A stretch of 64,000 nucleotides of DNA from Methylobacillus rhizosphaerae (lineage in GTDB: Bacteria > Pseudomonadota > Gammaproteobacteria > Burkholderiales > Methylophilaceae): contig NZ_FZOA01000002.1 in the NCBI RefSeq assembly GCF_900187985.1, positions 65,805 through 129,804 on the forward strand, written 5' to 3'. Shown one piece after another: positions 7,509 to 16,452 of this stretch. Every line of letters begins with the position of its first letter. Within the stretch, counting starts at the first letter, position 1. Below the pieces are notes generated by a model. That model was not told the DNA's origin, searched no databases, and worked only from the letters and a program-made list of their open reading frames with translations. The translations under genes were made by a program, and so were the position numbers.

Positions 7509-7535
7509 GTCATCCCGGCCTTTGAGCCGGGATTT
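7509..7535 (+). terminator. Repeat-derived hairpin after the LexA/UmuD-like gene
   Basis: GTCATCCCGGC...GCCGGGAT forms a stem (ATCCCGGC/GCCGGGAT) with a short TTTGA loop and is followed by TTTTATTATG. It begins 30 bases after the stop codon and belongs to the GTCATCCCGG repeat family. The weak T-run allows a role as terminator, but this is unproven. Confidence 0.5.
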
Positions 7536-7689
7536 TATTATGTTTTCGTCTATTCACGAGATACTGTGACTGGGATCACAGGTGTTGCAGCTATGTCACT
7601 GCACGGTTTTGGGCGGCCACGGCATGGCCGAGTATGACAGATGCCAGGTATTGCCTAAATTTTAGGCAGTATTGCTTTGTTGCATTGCC

Positions 7690-7748
7690 ATCAGCTACTT
7701 ACTGTCCTCATCCCCAGACTGCTCACAAAGTTACCCACAGATTTTGTG
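7690..7748. repeat. 59-base intergenic repeat, copy A (DnaA-box-like TTACCCACAG)
   Basis: The segment running from ATCAGCTACTTA through CCCCAGACTGC, CACAA and TTACCCACAGATTTTGTGA is nearly identical to 34111-34170, about 26 kb away. The 3' part has inverted arms TCACAA/TTGTGA flanking TTACCCACAG, one base from the DnaA box TTATCCACA. Both copies are outside genes. The rest of the 7480-7794 gap (315 bases) holds the hairpin at 7509 and otherwise nothing I can identify. Confidence 0.6.
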
Positions 7749-7794
7749 AGTGTCAGTAATATTACTTCTGGCATGCCGGGTTCTGGTCATGATG

Positions 7795-8820
7795 TCAGCC
7801 CCATGGTAGCTGCAGTCTCAGCATGGATGGCGTGAGCCCGGTCCAGCGCTTGAGAGAGCGGCGGAAATTATTGGCATCGTGAAACCCCAGGTAGTCCGCA
7901 ACTGCGTCATTGCTGTAGTCTTGTCCCTGTATCAGTTGGATGGCGATATGCATGCGTGCCTGGTCCAGTTCAGCCTGGAAATGGGTGTGGTGCGTTACCA
8001 GGTGGCGCTTAAAGGTGGCGGGGCTGACGCCGAAGACCGCGCTGGTTTGTTCTAGTGTCGGGCTGGCGCGGATATGCTCAGATAGGTAGTCATAGAGGGT
8101 GGACAATAGGCTGCGTCTGTATTGCAGACGGATGCTGGCAAGAGCTGTTGTAACGGCCATGTCACTGCCGTGCGGCCAGGGATGGTCGAGATATTCCACT
8201 GGCAGGCACATGCTGTCCATTTGCTCGTTGAAATACAGCTGGTTGCCCAGGTGTACGACATATTGTTCAGGATGTGCAGGGCGTGTGCGGTTGAAGCGAT
8301 AGCTCCAGGGCAGCCTGTTTCCAGATAGCCAGCGGCTCATACTGCTGATTGCGGTCATCATCATTTCGACAATGAAGCTGCGCAGGCGCGGCGTGACACA
8401 ACTTTCAGTCCAGTAGAGTATGACCTGGCCCTTGTGTTCCATAAGGTGGGGAGCAAGCAGGGGGCTGAGGCAGGACTGGAAGGAAATGAAGATATCCAGT
8501 GCCTGACGCAGGTTGCGGGCATGCAGCAAGGCATGGCTCAGGTTGCCGTAATGTCCGGGTAGCAATTGTTGGCCCAGCATGAAGCTGGTATCACTGGCAG
8601 ATAGCCCGCTTTGCAGGTTGGCAAGCAGTTGCAGGTACTCAGCCGGGCTGATCAGTGTATCAGCTGCCAGGACATCTGCTTCTGACAGTCGTGTTTTTTG
8701 CAACAGGGCATGTACGGGTAAGTCCCTGCTGCTGGCATATTCAAGTAGTAAGGCTGCCTGGTGCTGTGCCGGAATGAACCTGGTCATAATCAGGTAGCAT
8801 GGTTGTGGAATATCATTCAC
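7795..8820 (-). CDS. AraC-family transcriptional regulator with N-terminal sensor domain
   Basis: 341 residues. The N-terminal ~220 residues match the arabinose-binding/OruR-type sensor half (conserved L-P-G-H-Y-G-N-L-S-H-A-L). The C-terminal 100 residues are a double helix-turn-helix (S-A-V-F-G-V-S-P-A-T-F-K-R-H-L and Y-L-G-F-H-D-A-N-N-F-R-R-S-L-K-R-W-T-G). The start ATG overlaps the stop codon of the GGDEF gene (ATGA, 8817-8820), so it is translationally coupled to it. The regulator is close to the phytase/TonB receptor genes, but it faces away from them and the link is only positional. The effector is unknown. Confidence 0.85.
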   Translation of the reverse strand: MNDIPQPCYLIMTRFIPAQHQAALLLEYASSRDLPVHALLQKTRLSEADVLAADTLISPAEYLQLLANLQSGLSASDTSFMLGQQLLPGHYGNLSHALLHARNLRQALDIFISFQSCLSPLLAPHLMEHKGQVILYWTESCVTPRLRSFIVEMMMTAISSMSRWLSGNRLPWSYRFNRTRPAHPEQYVVHLGNQLYFNEQMDSMCLPVEYLDHPWPHGSDMAVTTALASIRLQYRRSLLSTLYDYLSEHIRASPTLEQTSAVFGVSPATFKRHLVTHHTHFQAELDQARMHIAIQLIQGQDYSNDAVADYLGFHDANNFRRSLKRWTGLTPSMLRLQLPWG

Positions 8821-9719
8821 GATACGCTGACAGTTGTGAACATGACGGGCATGGCCGCTTCTAATGTTGTATTCATGTCGGCCAATAACTGTTCGGGGTT
8901 CTGGTTGGCTCTGGCACAGGTTGTGCGGGATGAGAGATGGATACGCTGTAAGCCGTCGCGGGTGTGGTGTGCCAGCGTGCTGATGGCTTGGCTCAGTTGC
9001 ACTTCCATCCAGTGGGCATGCGCTTCGTTCATGCTAGGCAGCAGGATGGCAAACCTGTCGCCGGCATAGCGGCAGAGCAGGTCTTGTGGCCTGAGGTTGA
9101 GCAGTAGCAGGTGGCTGACTGCCTGCAGCAGCCTGTCACTTTCTGCTTGTCCGAATTGCCGGTTGATTTGCTGGAAGTTATTGATATCCAGCAAGATCAA
9201 GATGCCTTCTTCTCCGTTTTGCTGTTTTTGCTGCAGGCGGATTTGCCGATACAGGTAGTCGGCATCCGCTAGCTGGGTGATGTGGTCGAATGATCGATGA
9301 TCGCGAAACAGGCGCTCACGTTTCTGCATGTGTGTGTTGAGAATGGCTTGCTCCTGCCGCCAGTAGTAGAGGCCAATCGTGACGATCAGCATACCGACCG
9401 GCATGCAGGCTTCAAGCCAGTTATCCCAGTACTGGCTTGATGGCACAGAGAAAAATTCATCCATGCAGTCAGCCCAGGCCCCGAGCATGATGGTCATCAG
9501 GCCGCCTGCCAGCAGTGTGGTGACCCGGCCACCTGGCCGACTGTATAGGATCAGGAGTGCCCACAAGGTTGCCAGGACAGCGGTACCGCCTTCACTGACA
9601 ATATCCATCCAGTTCCAGGCTGACATTGGCACTGCCTGCCCCAGGCTGGAGTAGAGCATGGCAGTCAGCAGTAATACGGTAAGCACGATGCATGGTACGC
9701 GATAATGGTTCGGCAGCAT
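8817..9719 (-). CDS. Membrane GGDEF-domain protein with degenerate active site (AGDRF)
   Basis: 300 residues: five or so hydrophobic helices in residues 8-120, a short linker, then a GGDEF domain (about 140-295). The domain has the expected D-I-N-N-F-Q-Q-I-N-R-Q-F-G (178-190) substrate region. The signature itself is A-G-D-R-F (219-223) instead of G-G-[DE]-[DE]-F; the arginine replaces an acidic residue needed for metal and GTP chemistry. The protein is therefore probably not an active diguanylate cyclase and may instead bind GTP or act as a receptor partner. No EAL domain or R-x-x-D inhibitory site is evident. It is the first gene of a two-gene unit with the AraC regulator. Confidence 0.8.
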   Translation of the reverse strand: MLPNHYRVPCIVLTVLLLTAMLYSSLGQAVPMSAWNWMDIVSEGGTAVLATLWALLILYSRPGGRVTTLLAGGLMTIMLGAWADCMDEFFSVPSSQYWDNWLEACMPVGMLIVTIGLYYWRQEQAILNTHMQKRERLFRDHRSFDHITQLADADYLYRQIRLQQKQQNGEEGILILLDINNFQQINRQFGQAESDRLLQAVSHLLLLNLRPQDLLCRYAGDRFAILLPSMNEAHAHWMEVQLSQAISTLAHHTRDGLQRIHLSSRTTCARANQNPEQLLADMNTTLEAAMPVMFTTVSVS

Positions 9720-10047
9720 TTCGGTGATCCCGGGTCTGAAATGATGACAATCTTAGGTTGGTTCCATGACAAAACGATGATGGAAATCTGCTAACCGGGG
9801 AGGGGTGCAATCAGCTCATACAGAAGCTGAATTGCTGCATAAAAACTACTGATTTTTATAAAAATTTGTTTTATATCAATGTGATATATCATTTGTGAGG
9901 GAGTCATATCGGCTCATTGGCGGATGAAAATTGGGATAAATCCGGTTTTTCAGCCAACCGGGAGCGAAGCTGTCACGGAAATGACATATGGCATGATTAG
10001 TTTGTACGGCATTCAAAACAACCATATTAGGTTTAAAGGGGAATGAC
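9720..10047 (+). promoter_or_regulatory. Regulatory region of the TonB receptor/phytase genes
   Basis: A 328-base gap between divergent units. It contains two palindromes: TATATCA-ATG-TGATATA (9872-9888) in an AT-rich stretch, and TGTCA-CGGAAA-TGACA (9971-9986). A sigma-70-like promoter, TTGTAC (10002-10007) and TATTAG (10025-10030) with a 17-base spacer, lies 16 bases downstream of the second palindrome, a typical activator position. The TGTCA arms recall half of a Pho box (CTGTCAT), but the repeats are inverted, not direct, so PhoB binding is not supported. The promoter for the minus-strand GGDEF gene must also be in this gap but was not recognised. Confidence 0.5.
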
Positions 10048-12567
10048 GTGCAGGTAAATTATATTCAACTCACCCGGGAAAATAGTGGATGCCGCTTTCC
10101 CATCAGGGTAACTGCGGCCGCCATTGCCTTGATGGGTAACAGTCTGGCGTATGCGGAAGATACTGCTGTGGTGTTGCCGGTAGTGTCTGTCGTTGGGCAG
10201 GCGGCCAGTATGGATAGTGCACTGGATGTGCAGCAGATGTCTGACAATATCGTCAGTGTTGTGCATGCCGACGATATAGGCCAGCTACCTGATACCAATG
10301 CCGCAGAAGCATTGCAGCGTATTCCAGGCATTTCTATTGAGCGTGATCAGGGAGAAGGACGGTATGTGCGTATCCGCGGCCTCGGGCCTGACCTGAACGC
10401 AGTCACCATCAATGGCAGCCTGGTGCCAGCGCCGGAGAGCGATAGGAGGGCGGTATCGCTGGATGTGCTGCCTGCCGGCTTGATACGCTCACTGGAGGTT
10501 AGCAAGACGCTGATGCCGAGCCAGGATGCCAACTCGATAGGTGGGACGGTAGAGGTCAAGACGATTTCCGCGTTTGACCATAAAGGGACGTTCTATTCAC
10601 TGGAAGCAGGGGCATCTCACGATACCAATACTGACCAGGAAAGTCCCAATTTTGCAGCAGCATGGAGTGACCGCTTTCTGGATGGAAAACTGGGGATTGC
10701 CTTGGGTGTCAACTCATCCAAACGTAAATTTGGCTCGGATAACGCTGAAACCGGTGGTGCATGGGATTTGTCCGGCCCGCGTCCGGCACTAGAAGAATTC
10801 CAGCGGCGGGATTACAGCATTACGCGTGAACGCCAGGGAGGGATTTTTAACCTGGATTACCGGCCCAATGACAAAGAGTCCTACTATCTGCGTACGTTGT
10901 ACAGCCGCTTTATCGATAAAGAGGTGCGCCAGCGCCACAATATCGAATTTGATGACCCGCAGCAGGTGGGAGAGCTTGGTACTGCCGAATCATCCCGTGA
11001 GCTGAAATCGCGTGAGGAAACACAGGATATTGCTTCGGTCGTGCTTGGTGGCGAACGCACTTTCAATGATTGGAAAGTCGCAGTGGCAATGGGGGCTAGC
11101 CGCGCCAGTCAGGATACACCGGATGCGATTGATGCGGCGACGTTTGAATCCGGGCAAAGTTATCTTGCGGGTTACTCCAGCAGCAGGCTGCCGCGCCTGA
11201 TTAGTGATGGCAGCATCAACAATGCCAGTGATTATGAGCTGGACTCCATTGAGCTGAGCAAACAGAAAACTGTGGACCGCGAGCGCAACCTGAAAGTAGA
11301 TATTGATCACAAATGGTCTGCGCTGGGCGTGGATTCTGAATTGAAATTCGGTGCCAAGGCCAGCCGCCGCAAGAAAACCAATGAAATGACAGCCTGGGAG
11401 GTGGATGGGGGGGATTTTGGCAATCCCGGCCTGGGAGATTTTCTTGGCAATCATGTGGATTATGATTTCGGTAATTATGGTCCAACTGTCAGTAGCTCTT
11501 CCATCAGGCATTTTCTCTCTGGTGTGAACCTGTCTGACTACATTAACGCAGAGGAATCCAGGATCAACGATTTCTCCATGCGTGAAGACATTAATGCTGC
11601 TTATGTGCAGAATACTTTCAACTATGGAATGTGGCGTGTCCTGGCCGGGATGCGATACGAGCAGACCAAGTTCAGTGCCAATGGCACCTCGGTGACAGAT
11701 GGCGATTACACGGCGGTGCAGGCTGGCAGTAAATATCACCATTGGTTGCCAGCCCTGCATATCCGCCGTGACCTGGACAACGATACTTCTATACGTGCTG
11801 CCATTACCAACTCTGTAGTGCGCCCGACTTTTGGCCAGCTTGCGCCTGGCGTGGTCATCAATGGTGACGAGGCCAGCTTCGGCAATCCTTCCCTCAATCC
11901 GATGGAGTCCAGGAACCTGGACCTGGGCATTGAAAAGCGTATTGGTTATGCTGGGGTGTTGTCTGCTTATGTTTTCCATAAGGATATCAAGAACTTTGTC
12001 TATCGTACGGATATGGCAGGCAGTGGGATATGGGCGGATTTTGACCAGGCGGATACTTTTGCCAATGGCAGTTCTGCTTCGGTGAAAGGGTTGGAACTGG
12101 CGTATGCACAAAGTTTCCGTGAAGTATTGCCGGCACCGTGGAATGGTTTGTTATTGTCAGCCAATGCGACTTTTGTCAGTTCCAGTGCCAAGATTGCAGG
12201 ATATAGCGATGGCGTGTCCATCACCCGTAATATTGCCTTGCCCAGTCAATCTGACCGGACTTTCAACCTGGTAGTCGGGTATGAACAAGGACCATTGAAT
12301 ATGCGCCTTGCTGCCAATTACAAATCCAAATATCTGCTGGAAGTCACGGATATCAGCGACTCGCGCGCAGACCAGTATGTGGATGCACAGACCCAGTATG
12401 ATTTTTCTGCACGCTACAACCTTAACCGGCAGATGCAGCTTGCATTTGAAGTGCTCAATATCACCGATGAGAAATATTATGTGTACACAGGTAACCGCAG
12501 CCTGAATTCACAGTACGAGTCCTATGGGCGTACTTATCGCCTAAGCATGAAGATTGCGACTTTCTAG
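10048..12567 (+). CDS. TonB-dependent outer-membrane receptor (phytase-associated)
   Basis: 839 residues from GTG at 10048, preceded by AAAGGGGAATGAC; no in-frame ATG gives a signal peptide. An N-terminal signal (A-A-A-I-A-L-M-G-N-S-L-A-Y-A, cleavage near residue 36) is followed by a TonB-box-like V-V-S-V-V-G and a plug domain (I-G-Q-L-P-D-T-N-A-A-E-A-L-Q-R-I-P-G-I, R-G-L-G-P-D-L-N, N-S-I-G-G-T-V). The barrel ends in an aromatic residue (K-I-A-T-F). The D-T-N-A-A-E-A-L plug resembles the Xanthomonas/Caulobacter receptor subfamily for plant-derived compounds and complex substrates, not classical siderophore receptors. With the phytase gene 34 bases downstream, uptake of phytate or its inositol-phosphate products across the outer membrane is the likely role (inference). 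Confidence 0.85.
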   Translation: MQVNYIQLTRENSGCRFPIRVTAAAIALMGNSLAYAEDTAVVLPVVSVVGQAASMDSALDVQQMSDNIVSVVHADDIGQLPDTNAAEALQRIPGISIERDQGEGRYVRIRGLGPDLNAVTINGSLVPAPESDRRAVSLDVLPAGLIRSLEVSKTLMPSQDANSIGGTVEVKTISAFDHKGTFYSLEAGASHDTNTDQESPNFAAAWSDRFLDGKLGIALGVNSSKRKFGSDNAETGGAWDLSGPRPALEEFQRRDYSITRERQGGIFNLDYRPNDKESYYLRTLYSRFIDKEVRQRHNIEFDDPQQVGELGTAESSRELKSREETQDIASVVLGGERTFNDWKVAVAMGASRASQDTPDAIDAATFESGQSYLAGYSSSRLPRLISDGSINNASDYELDSIELSKQKTVDRERNLKVDIDHKWSALGVDSELKFGAKASRRKKTNEMTAWEVDGGDFGNPGLGDFLGNHVDYDFGNYGPTVSSSSIRHFLSGVNLSDYINAEESRINDFSMREDINAAYVQNTFNYGMWRVLAGMRYEQTKFSANGTSVTDGDYTAVQAGSKYHHWLPALHIRRDLDNDTSIRAAITNSVVRPTFGQLAPGVVINGDEASFGNPSLNPMESRNLDLGIEKRIGYAGVLSAYVFHKDIKNFVYRTDMAGSGIWADFDQADTFANGSSASVKGLELAYAQSFREVLPAPWNGLLLSANATFVSSSAKIAGYSDGVSITRNIALPSQSDRTFNLVVGYEQGPLNMRLAANYKSKYLLEVTDISDSRADQYVDAQTQYDFSARYNLNRQMQLAFEVLNITDEKYYVYTGNRSLNSQYESYGRTYRLSMKIATF

Positions 12568-12601
12568 GATGAGTTCGACTCACATGAATAATGGAATCAA
12601 G

Positions 12602-14431
12602 ATGTCACGATTAAAGAACAAATTGTTTTTTGCATTACTGCTGCTGTTACCGGTGTGGGGCGGGCAGGCAGCTGAAATCAAGGCGCTGCCGGCATTGAAG
12701 CAGGATTTTCATGAGGTGGCGGCCTTACCTGATGGACGCTGGCTGGCACTCGACAAACATGCGGTGCGTCTGCTGGACAAGGATGGCAGGCAGCAGGATA
12801 GCCTGGATGTGAGGGCCCAGCACCTGGATACCCGCGTGACAGAGGGTGGCATGCAGGCTGTGGTGTTTGATGCAGACCACCAGCAGCCCTGGATTCTGCA
12901 GGTCGGGCAACAGAAGCTGCAGGTCCGCACAAAGCTTGCACCAGTCATGTTTGCGCTGGAAACCCTTTGTCTATATCAGGATGCACAGCAACTTAGTCAT
13001 GTATTCCTGATTGCCAAGGATGGCATGGCTGAGCAATGGTTATTATCAGGCAAGTCACCACAATTGTTTCGTCGTTTGGCATTACCGCCAGGAGTGGAGC
13101 ATTGCCGGGTGGATGACAGCAGACAGGCACTGTATGTTAGTGAGCCGGGGTTAGGCGTATGGCGCTATGACGCCAACGGTGAGGGAGTTCCTGAACGCGA
13201 CCTGATCCTGGGACGTCAGCCATATGGTGTATTGATGGGTGCGGCCGGAGCGCTGGCGGTATTGCCATCTGGGCTGGCGGTGCTGGATGCGACTGCAGGC
13301 AAGGTGCATATCCTTGGTGCGCATGGAAAATCGGTGAAGCCGGTTGTCGATGTACCCGGTGCGCATGCTTTGGCTGTGTCAGGAAGGGATGTACTGATAG
13401 GGGGGAAACAGCGTTGGCAGGCGTTAGTGCTGGGTGATATGCCCCATGTTTCTGCTGGCAGGGAGAAACTTCCAGTGATCGTGGCGCGCGGGCAGACAGC
13501 TACTATGGCGCGGGCAGGAGATGCAGCGGATGATCCGGCTATTTGGATACATCCGCAAAGCCCTGCGCAATCGCGCATCATCGCGACCAACAAGAAGCAG
13601 GGGTTGCTGAGTTATGACCTGAAAGGCAAACAGCTCCAACTGCTCGAAGCCGGGCGTCTTAACAATGTCGATGTACGCCAGAATATCTCCTGGCCGGGAA
13701 GCAAGGTTGACCTGGCAGTGGCAACCCAGCGAGATGAGGCTGCAATAGCGGTATTCGAGATTGACGGCCAGGGCAATCTGCGCGATGTTGCCCGTATCAA
13801 GACTGGTCTTGAGGATATTTATGGTACTTGCTTATTCCAGCCAGCAGCAGGTGGGCTGGAGGTCTTTGCCAATGACAAGGATGGGCGTTTTGAGCATTAC
13901 CGTATTGAGCGGCAGGGCAAGCGTTACGAAGGAAAGTTACTGCGCGGCTTCAGGGCGGCCAGCCAGCCGGAAGGATGCGTTGTGGATGATAGCCGTCAGC
14001 GCCTGTTCTTTGGCGAGGAGAAGCGCGGCATATGGACACTCTCTGCCAATGCTGAGAACAAGGGGGTGCCACAGTTGATATTGCCGGTTGGTGAATACCT
14101 GAAGGCCGATGTGGAAGGAATGGCGATCTATCACGGTAAGCGGGCGAGTTACCTGCTCGCATCAAGCCAGGGGAACAGTAGTTTTGTCGTGCTGGATGCG
14201 CAGGCCCCTTATACCTATCGTGGCGCATTCCGGATCGGCATCAATGCCCAGGCAGGGATTGATGGAGTATCAGACACGGACGGCCTTGAGGTCAGTGCCG
14301 TGAATTTTGGCACTGACTACCGCTATGGATTGCTGGTAGTACAGGATGGCTACAAGCGCTTGCCGGATGGTACCCAGAATTTTAAGTATGTCGCTTGGGA
14401 GGACGTTGCGCGTGCACTGAATCTGGAGTAG
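12602..14431 (+). CDS. Two-domain beta-propeller phytase (3-phytase), secreted
   Basis: 609 residues from ATG 12602, chosen because a clean signal peptide follows (M-S-R-L-K-N-K-L-F-F-A, cleavage after Q-A at about residue 23); in-frame ATGs at 12569 and 12584 would put a polar stretch before it. The C-terminal half (from about 306) matches Bacillus-type beta-propeller phytase: A-G-D-A-A-D-D-P-A-I-W, T-N-K-K-Q-G-L, G-R-L-N-N-V-D-V-R, E-G-C-V-V-D-D, A-D-V-E-G-M, L-L-A-S-S-Q-G-N-S-S, S-D-T-D-G and Q-N-F-K-Y-V-A-W-E. The N-terminal half is a diverged, incomplete propeller. Beta-propeller phytases are calcium-dependent and release phosphate from phytate outside the cytoplasm. It directly follows the TonB receptor, so the pair looks like an operon for phytate use. 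Confidence 0.92.
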   Translation: MSRLKNKLFFALLLLLPVWGGQAAEIKALPALKQDFHEVAALPDGRWLALDKHAVRLLDKDGRQQDSLDVRAQHLDTRVTEGGMQAVVFDADHQQPWILQVGQQKLQVRTKLAPVMFALETLCLYQDAQQLSHVFLIAKDGMAEQWLLSGKSPQLFRRLALPPGVEHCRVDDSRQALYVSEPGLGVWRYDANGEGVPERDLILGRQPYGVLMGAAGALAVLPSGLAVLDATAGKVHILGAHGKSVKPVVDVPGAHALAVSGRDVLIGGKQRWQALVLGDMPHVSAGREKLPVIVARGQTATMARAGDAADDPAIWIHPQSPAQSRIIATNKKQGLLSYDLKGKQLQLLEAGRLNNVDVRQNISWPGSKVDLAVATQRDEAAIAVFEIDGQGNLRDVARIKTGLEDIYGTCLFQPAAGGLEVFANDKDGRFEHYRIERQGKRYEGKLLRGFRAASQPEGCVVDDSRQRLFFGEEKRGIWTLSANAENKGVPQLILPVGEYLKADVEGMAIYHGKRASYLLASSQGNSSFVVLDAQAPYTYRGAFRIGINAQAGIDGVSDTDGLEVSAVNFGTDYRYGLLVVQDGYKRLPDGTQNFKYVAWEDVARALNLE

Positions 14432-14462
14432 TTCATACCCCATTCAGTATCAGGCTGGCAGT

Positions 14463-15020
14463 TTAGTTGCCGGCCTGCAAGGCTTTCCATCCTGCATCCC
14501 GCATGCATAGTAATAAACCACGGGTCACCCTGGCTGTTTTCCCTGACATGTCGGGTTGGTGTTCTTCACCTAACTTGGCAACACAGGTTTGCATATCATT
14601 TTTCAGGATGTCAGCACCCTTGCCTGTTTTCCACCATGAGCTGACGATAAACATATCCATGGGATCTGCCAGCTTCTTGACCGGGAGCGGCGAGGTGGTG
14701 GCATGGTCGGCAGATGTACTTTCCGTTAGAGGAGTGGCAGCAGCGCTGTTGCGATAATCCGCTTTGATGCTGGCCTTGATCACCGGGTCAGCATCTTCAC
14801 TGACATCTTGTGGAGAATGAACTAACCACCCATTGTTTTCCATACACTTCGTAAATTCAGGCTCCAGCGGTTCTGCTGTCTGGCATTGTTTTCTGGCCTC
14901 ATTCAAATCTTGAATCCCTGCACCGCGTTTGTAGGAAAACTCGCCACCACATGCAGCCAGCATGATGGATGCAAGTAGCACTGTGGCAGTGTGGTAGTTG
15001 CCATTTCTCTTAAATTTCAT
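14463..15020 (-). CDS. Putative lipoprotein with two C...C-M-x-x-x-G-W modules
   Basis: 185 residues with a lipoprotein signal: L-A-A-C, lipidated Cys24. I do not recognise a named family. Two segments show the same pattern: residues about 46-66 (C...K-C-M-E-N-N-G-W) and about 146-179 (C...L-C-M-R-D-A-G-W), each with a cysteine pair likely to form a disulfide in the periplasm. They are separated by a serine/threonine-rich linker. The gene lies between the phytase and the formamide/urea block, on the opposite strand to both, with its own ribosome site (GGGAGGGAAACAC before ATG). Envelope location is well supported; function is unknown. Confidence 0.75.
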   Translation of the reverse strand: MKFKRNGNYHTATVLLASIMLAACGGEFSYKRGAGIQDLNEARKQCQTAEPLEPEFTKCMENNGWLVHSPQDVSEDADPVIKASIKADYRNSAAATPLTESTSADHATTSPLPVKKLADPMDMFIVSSWWKTGKGADILKNDMQTCVAKLGEEHQPDMSGKTARVTRGLLLCMRDAGWKALQAGN

Positions 15021-15232
15021 GTGTTTCCCTCCCTGAGTGGGCAGCCTGCAATCAGTCCTGCCGGTGTTTGCCTGGACTCAAGTTATCACGCTAGTTCATC
15101 TCGTCATGTACGCAATATGACGTATTCAAGCCGTGCCCCTCAATCGCTAATCTGGCAACACGAAAAGATTTAGCGGGTAGTTCACGTTACGGGTTAATGG
15201 TTTTTGGTGAAACTTTAAAAGGGGTAAGGGAA

Positions 15233-16381
15233 ATGAAATTCAAGTTGAAGAAATGTGCGCTCATGGCCGCAGTGGCAGCATCTGCTGCATTGCCATCCAT
15301 GAGCTCCCAGGCAGCTGGCACGATCACGTTTGGCGAAGATAAGTCCATCAGTATCGGCCTAGGAGTCCGGACTGCATTTACCAGTGTGAAGGATGGCGCG
15401 CCCAATGGCAGTTCGCGCTCCAAGGATTTTGATGTGGATGATGCGCGTATCTATATCAATGCGTCCTTCAATAAATACATCAAGGGGACTTTCAACACTT
15501 ATACCACGACAAGTGCTGCGGATGGACAGGACAGCATCCGTACCCTGGATGCTTATCTACAGTTCGAGTTCATGGATGAGTTCAATATCTGGATGGGGCA
15601 ATTATTGCCACCTACTGACCGTGCCAACCTGGATGGCCCGTTCTTCCTCAATGCCTGGTCTTATCCTGGCGTGGTTTCCCGTTATCAGAACAAGTTTGTA
15701 GGCCGGGATGTGGGTGTCACAGTCTGGGGCAAGTTGCTGGACAAGCGTCTGGTGTATTCCGTGGGTGCTTATGAAGGTAACCGGGCTTCATCGTTCACTG
15801 GTGCTGCCAGCCCCAACCGTTCCGACAATCTGATGTACAGCGGGCGTATCCAGTATGACTTCTGGGATGCAGGCAATGACCCGGCGTATTACACCAGCAG
15901 TGCCTATTACGGCAAGGATGTGCTGTCTGTTGCCCTGGTTGGCATGTACCAGAAAGATGCCGTAGGTGCTATCGGTGCCAGCGATGACTACCTGGCCTAC
16001 AACATTGATGCCTTGTTGGAGAAGAAGTTTACTGCAGGGGTGCTGAATCTTGAAGGTGCTGCCTACAAATATGACTTCAGCAATACGGCAGTCAATGCTG
16101 ACCCTGATGGGGCAAAGTCAGGCAAGGCATATCTTGGCCTGGTGTCATGGATGTTCAACGATACCATTGGCTGGGGCAAGTTCCAGCCTTATGCGCGCTA
16201 CCAGAAATTCACTGCCGAGAGCGGCACGCTCTTCAACCCGGACGTCAAGGAGTATGACCTTGGCCTGAACTACATCATTGATGGCCATAACGCCCGTATC
16301 AGTACTGTGTACACCAAGACCAAGACTGAAAATGCCAGTGATATCGACAAATTCACGGTCGGCCTGCAGTTGCAATTCTAG
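15233..16381 (+). CDS. fmdC: Outer-membrane porin for short-chain amides/urea (FmdC-like)
   Basis: 382 residues from the ATG at 15233 (GGGTAAGGGAA ribosome site). A signal peptide (K-F-K-L-K-K start, cleavage at S-Q-A near residue 27) is followed by a beta-barrel-like sequence of alternating residues ending in L-Q-L-Q-F, the terminal aromatic typical of porins. In Methylophilus methylotrophus the fmd cluster begins with fmdC, an outer-membrane porin induced by amides and urea under nitrogen limitation; gene order here is the same (fmdC-fmdA-fmdB, then the urea importer). It should permit diffusion of formamide and urea into the periplasm. The preceding 212-base gap is the likely promoter region; I found no clear sigma-54 (-24/-12) motif. 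Confidence 0.82.
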   Translation: MKFKLKKCALMAAVAASAALPSMSSQAAGTITFGEDKSISIGLGVRTAFTSVKDGAPNGSSRSKDFDVDDARIYINASFNKYIKGTFNTYTTTSAADGQDSIRTLDAYLQFEFMDEFNIWMGQLLPPTDRANLDGPFFLNAWSYPGVVSRYQNKFVGRDVGVTVWGKLLDKRLVYSVGAYEGNRASSFTGAASPNRSDNLMYSGRIQYDFWDAGNDPAYYTSSAYYGKDVLSVALVGMYQKDAVGAIGASDDYLAYNIDALLEKKFTAGVLNLEGAAYKYDFSNTAVNADPDGAKSGKAYLGLVSWMFNDTIGWGKFQPYARYQKFTAESGTLFNPDVKEYDLGLNYIIDGHNARISTVYTKTKTENASDIDKFTVGLQLQF

Positions 16382-16452
16382 TTGGGGGATGGCCGTCATC
16401 CTTAGCTGAGATGGCGGCTGTCGTGAGTTTAGTTGTTAAAGGAGACGTACAG

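Noticed and set aside
9971-9986. Pho box upstream of the TonB receptor/phytase
   Set aside because: The TGTCA half-sites are inverted, whereas PhoB boxes are direct repeats at 11-base period; recorded only as an unassigned palindrome.
10990-12111. Long open frame (373 codons) antisense to the TonB receptor gene
   Set aside because: Lies wholly inside a well-supported receptor gene; no family features, no ribosome site.
15021-15232. Possible sigma-54 promoter upstream of fmdC (TGGCA at about 15153)
   Set aside because: The matching -12 GC element is missing at the required spacing; nitrogen control is likely but this motif does not support it.
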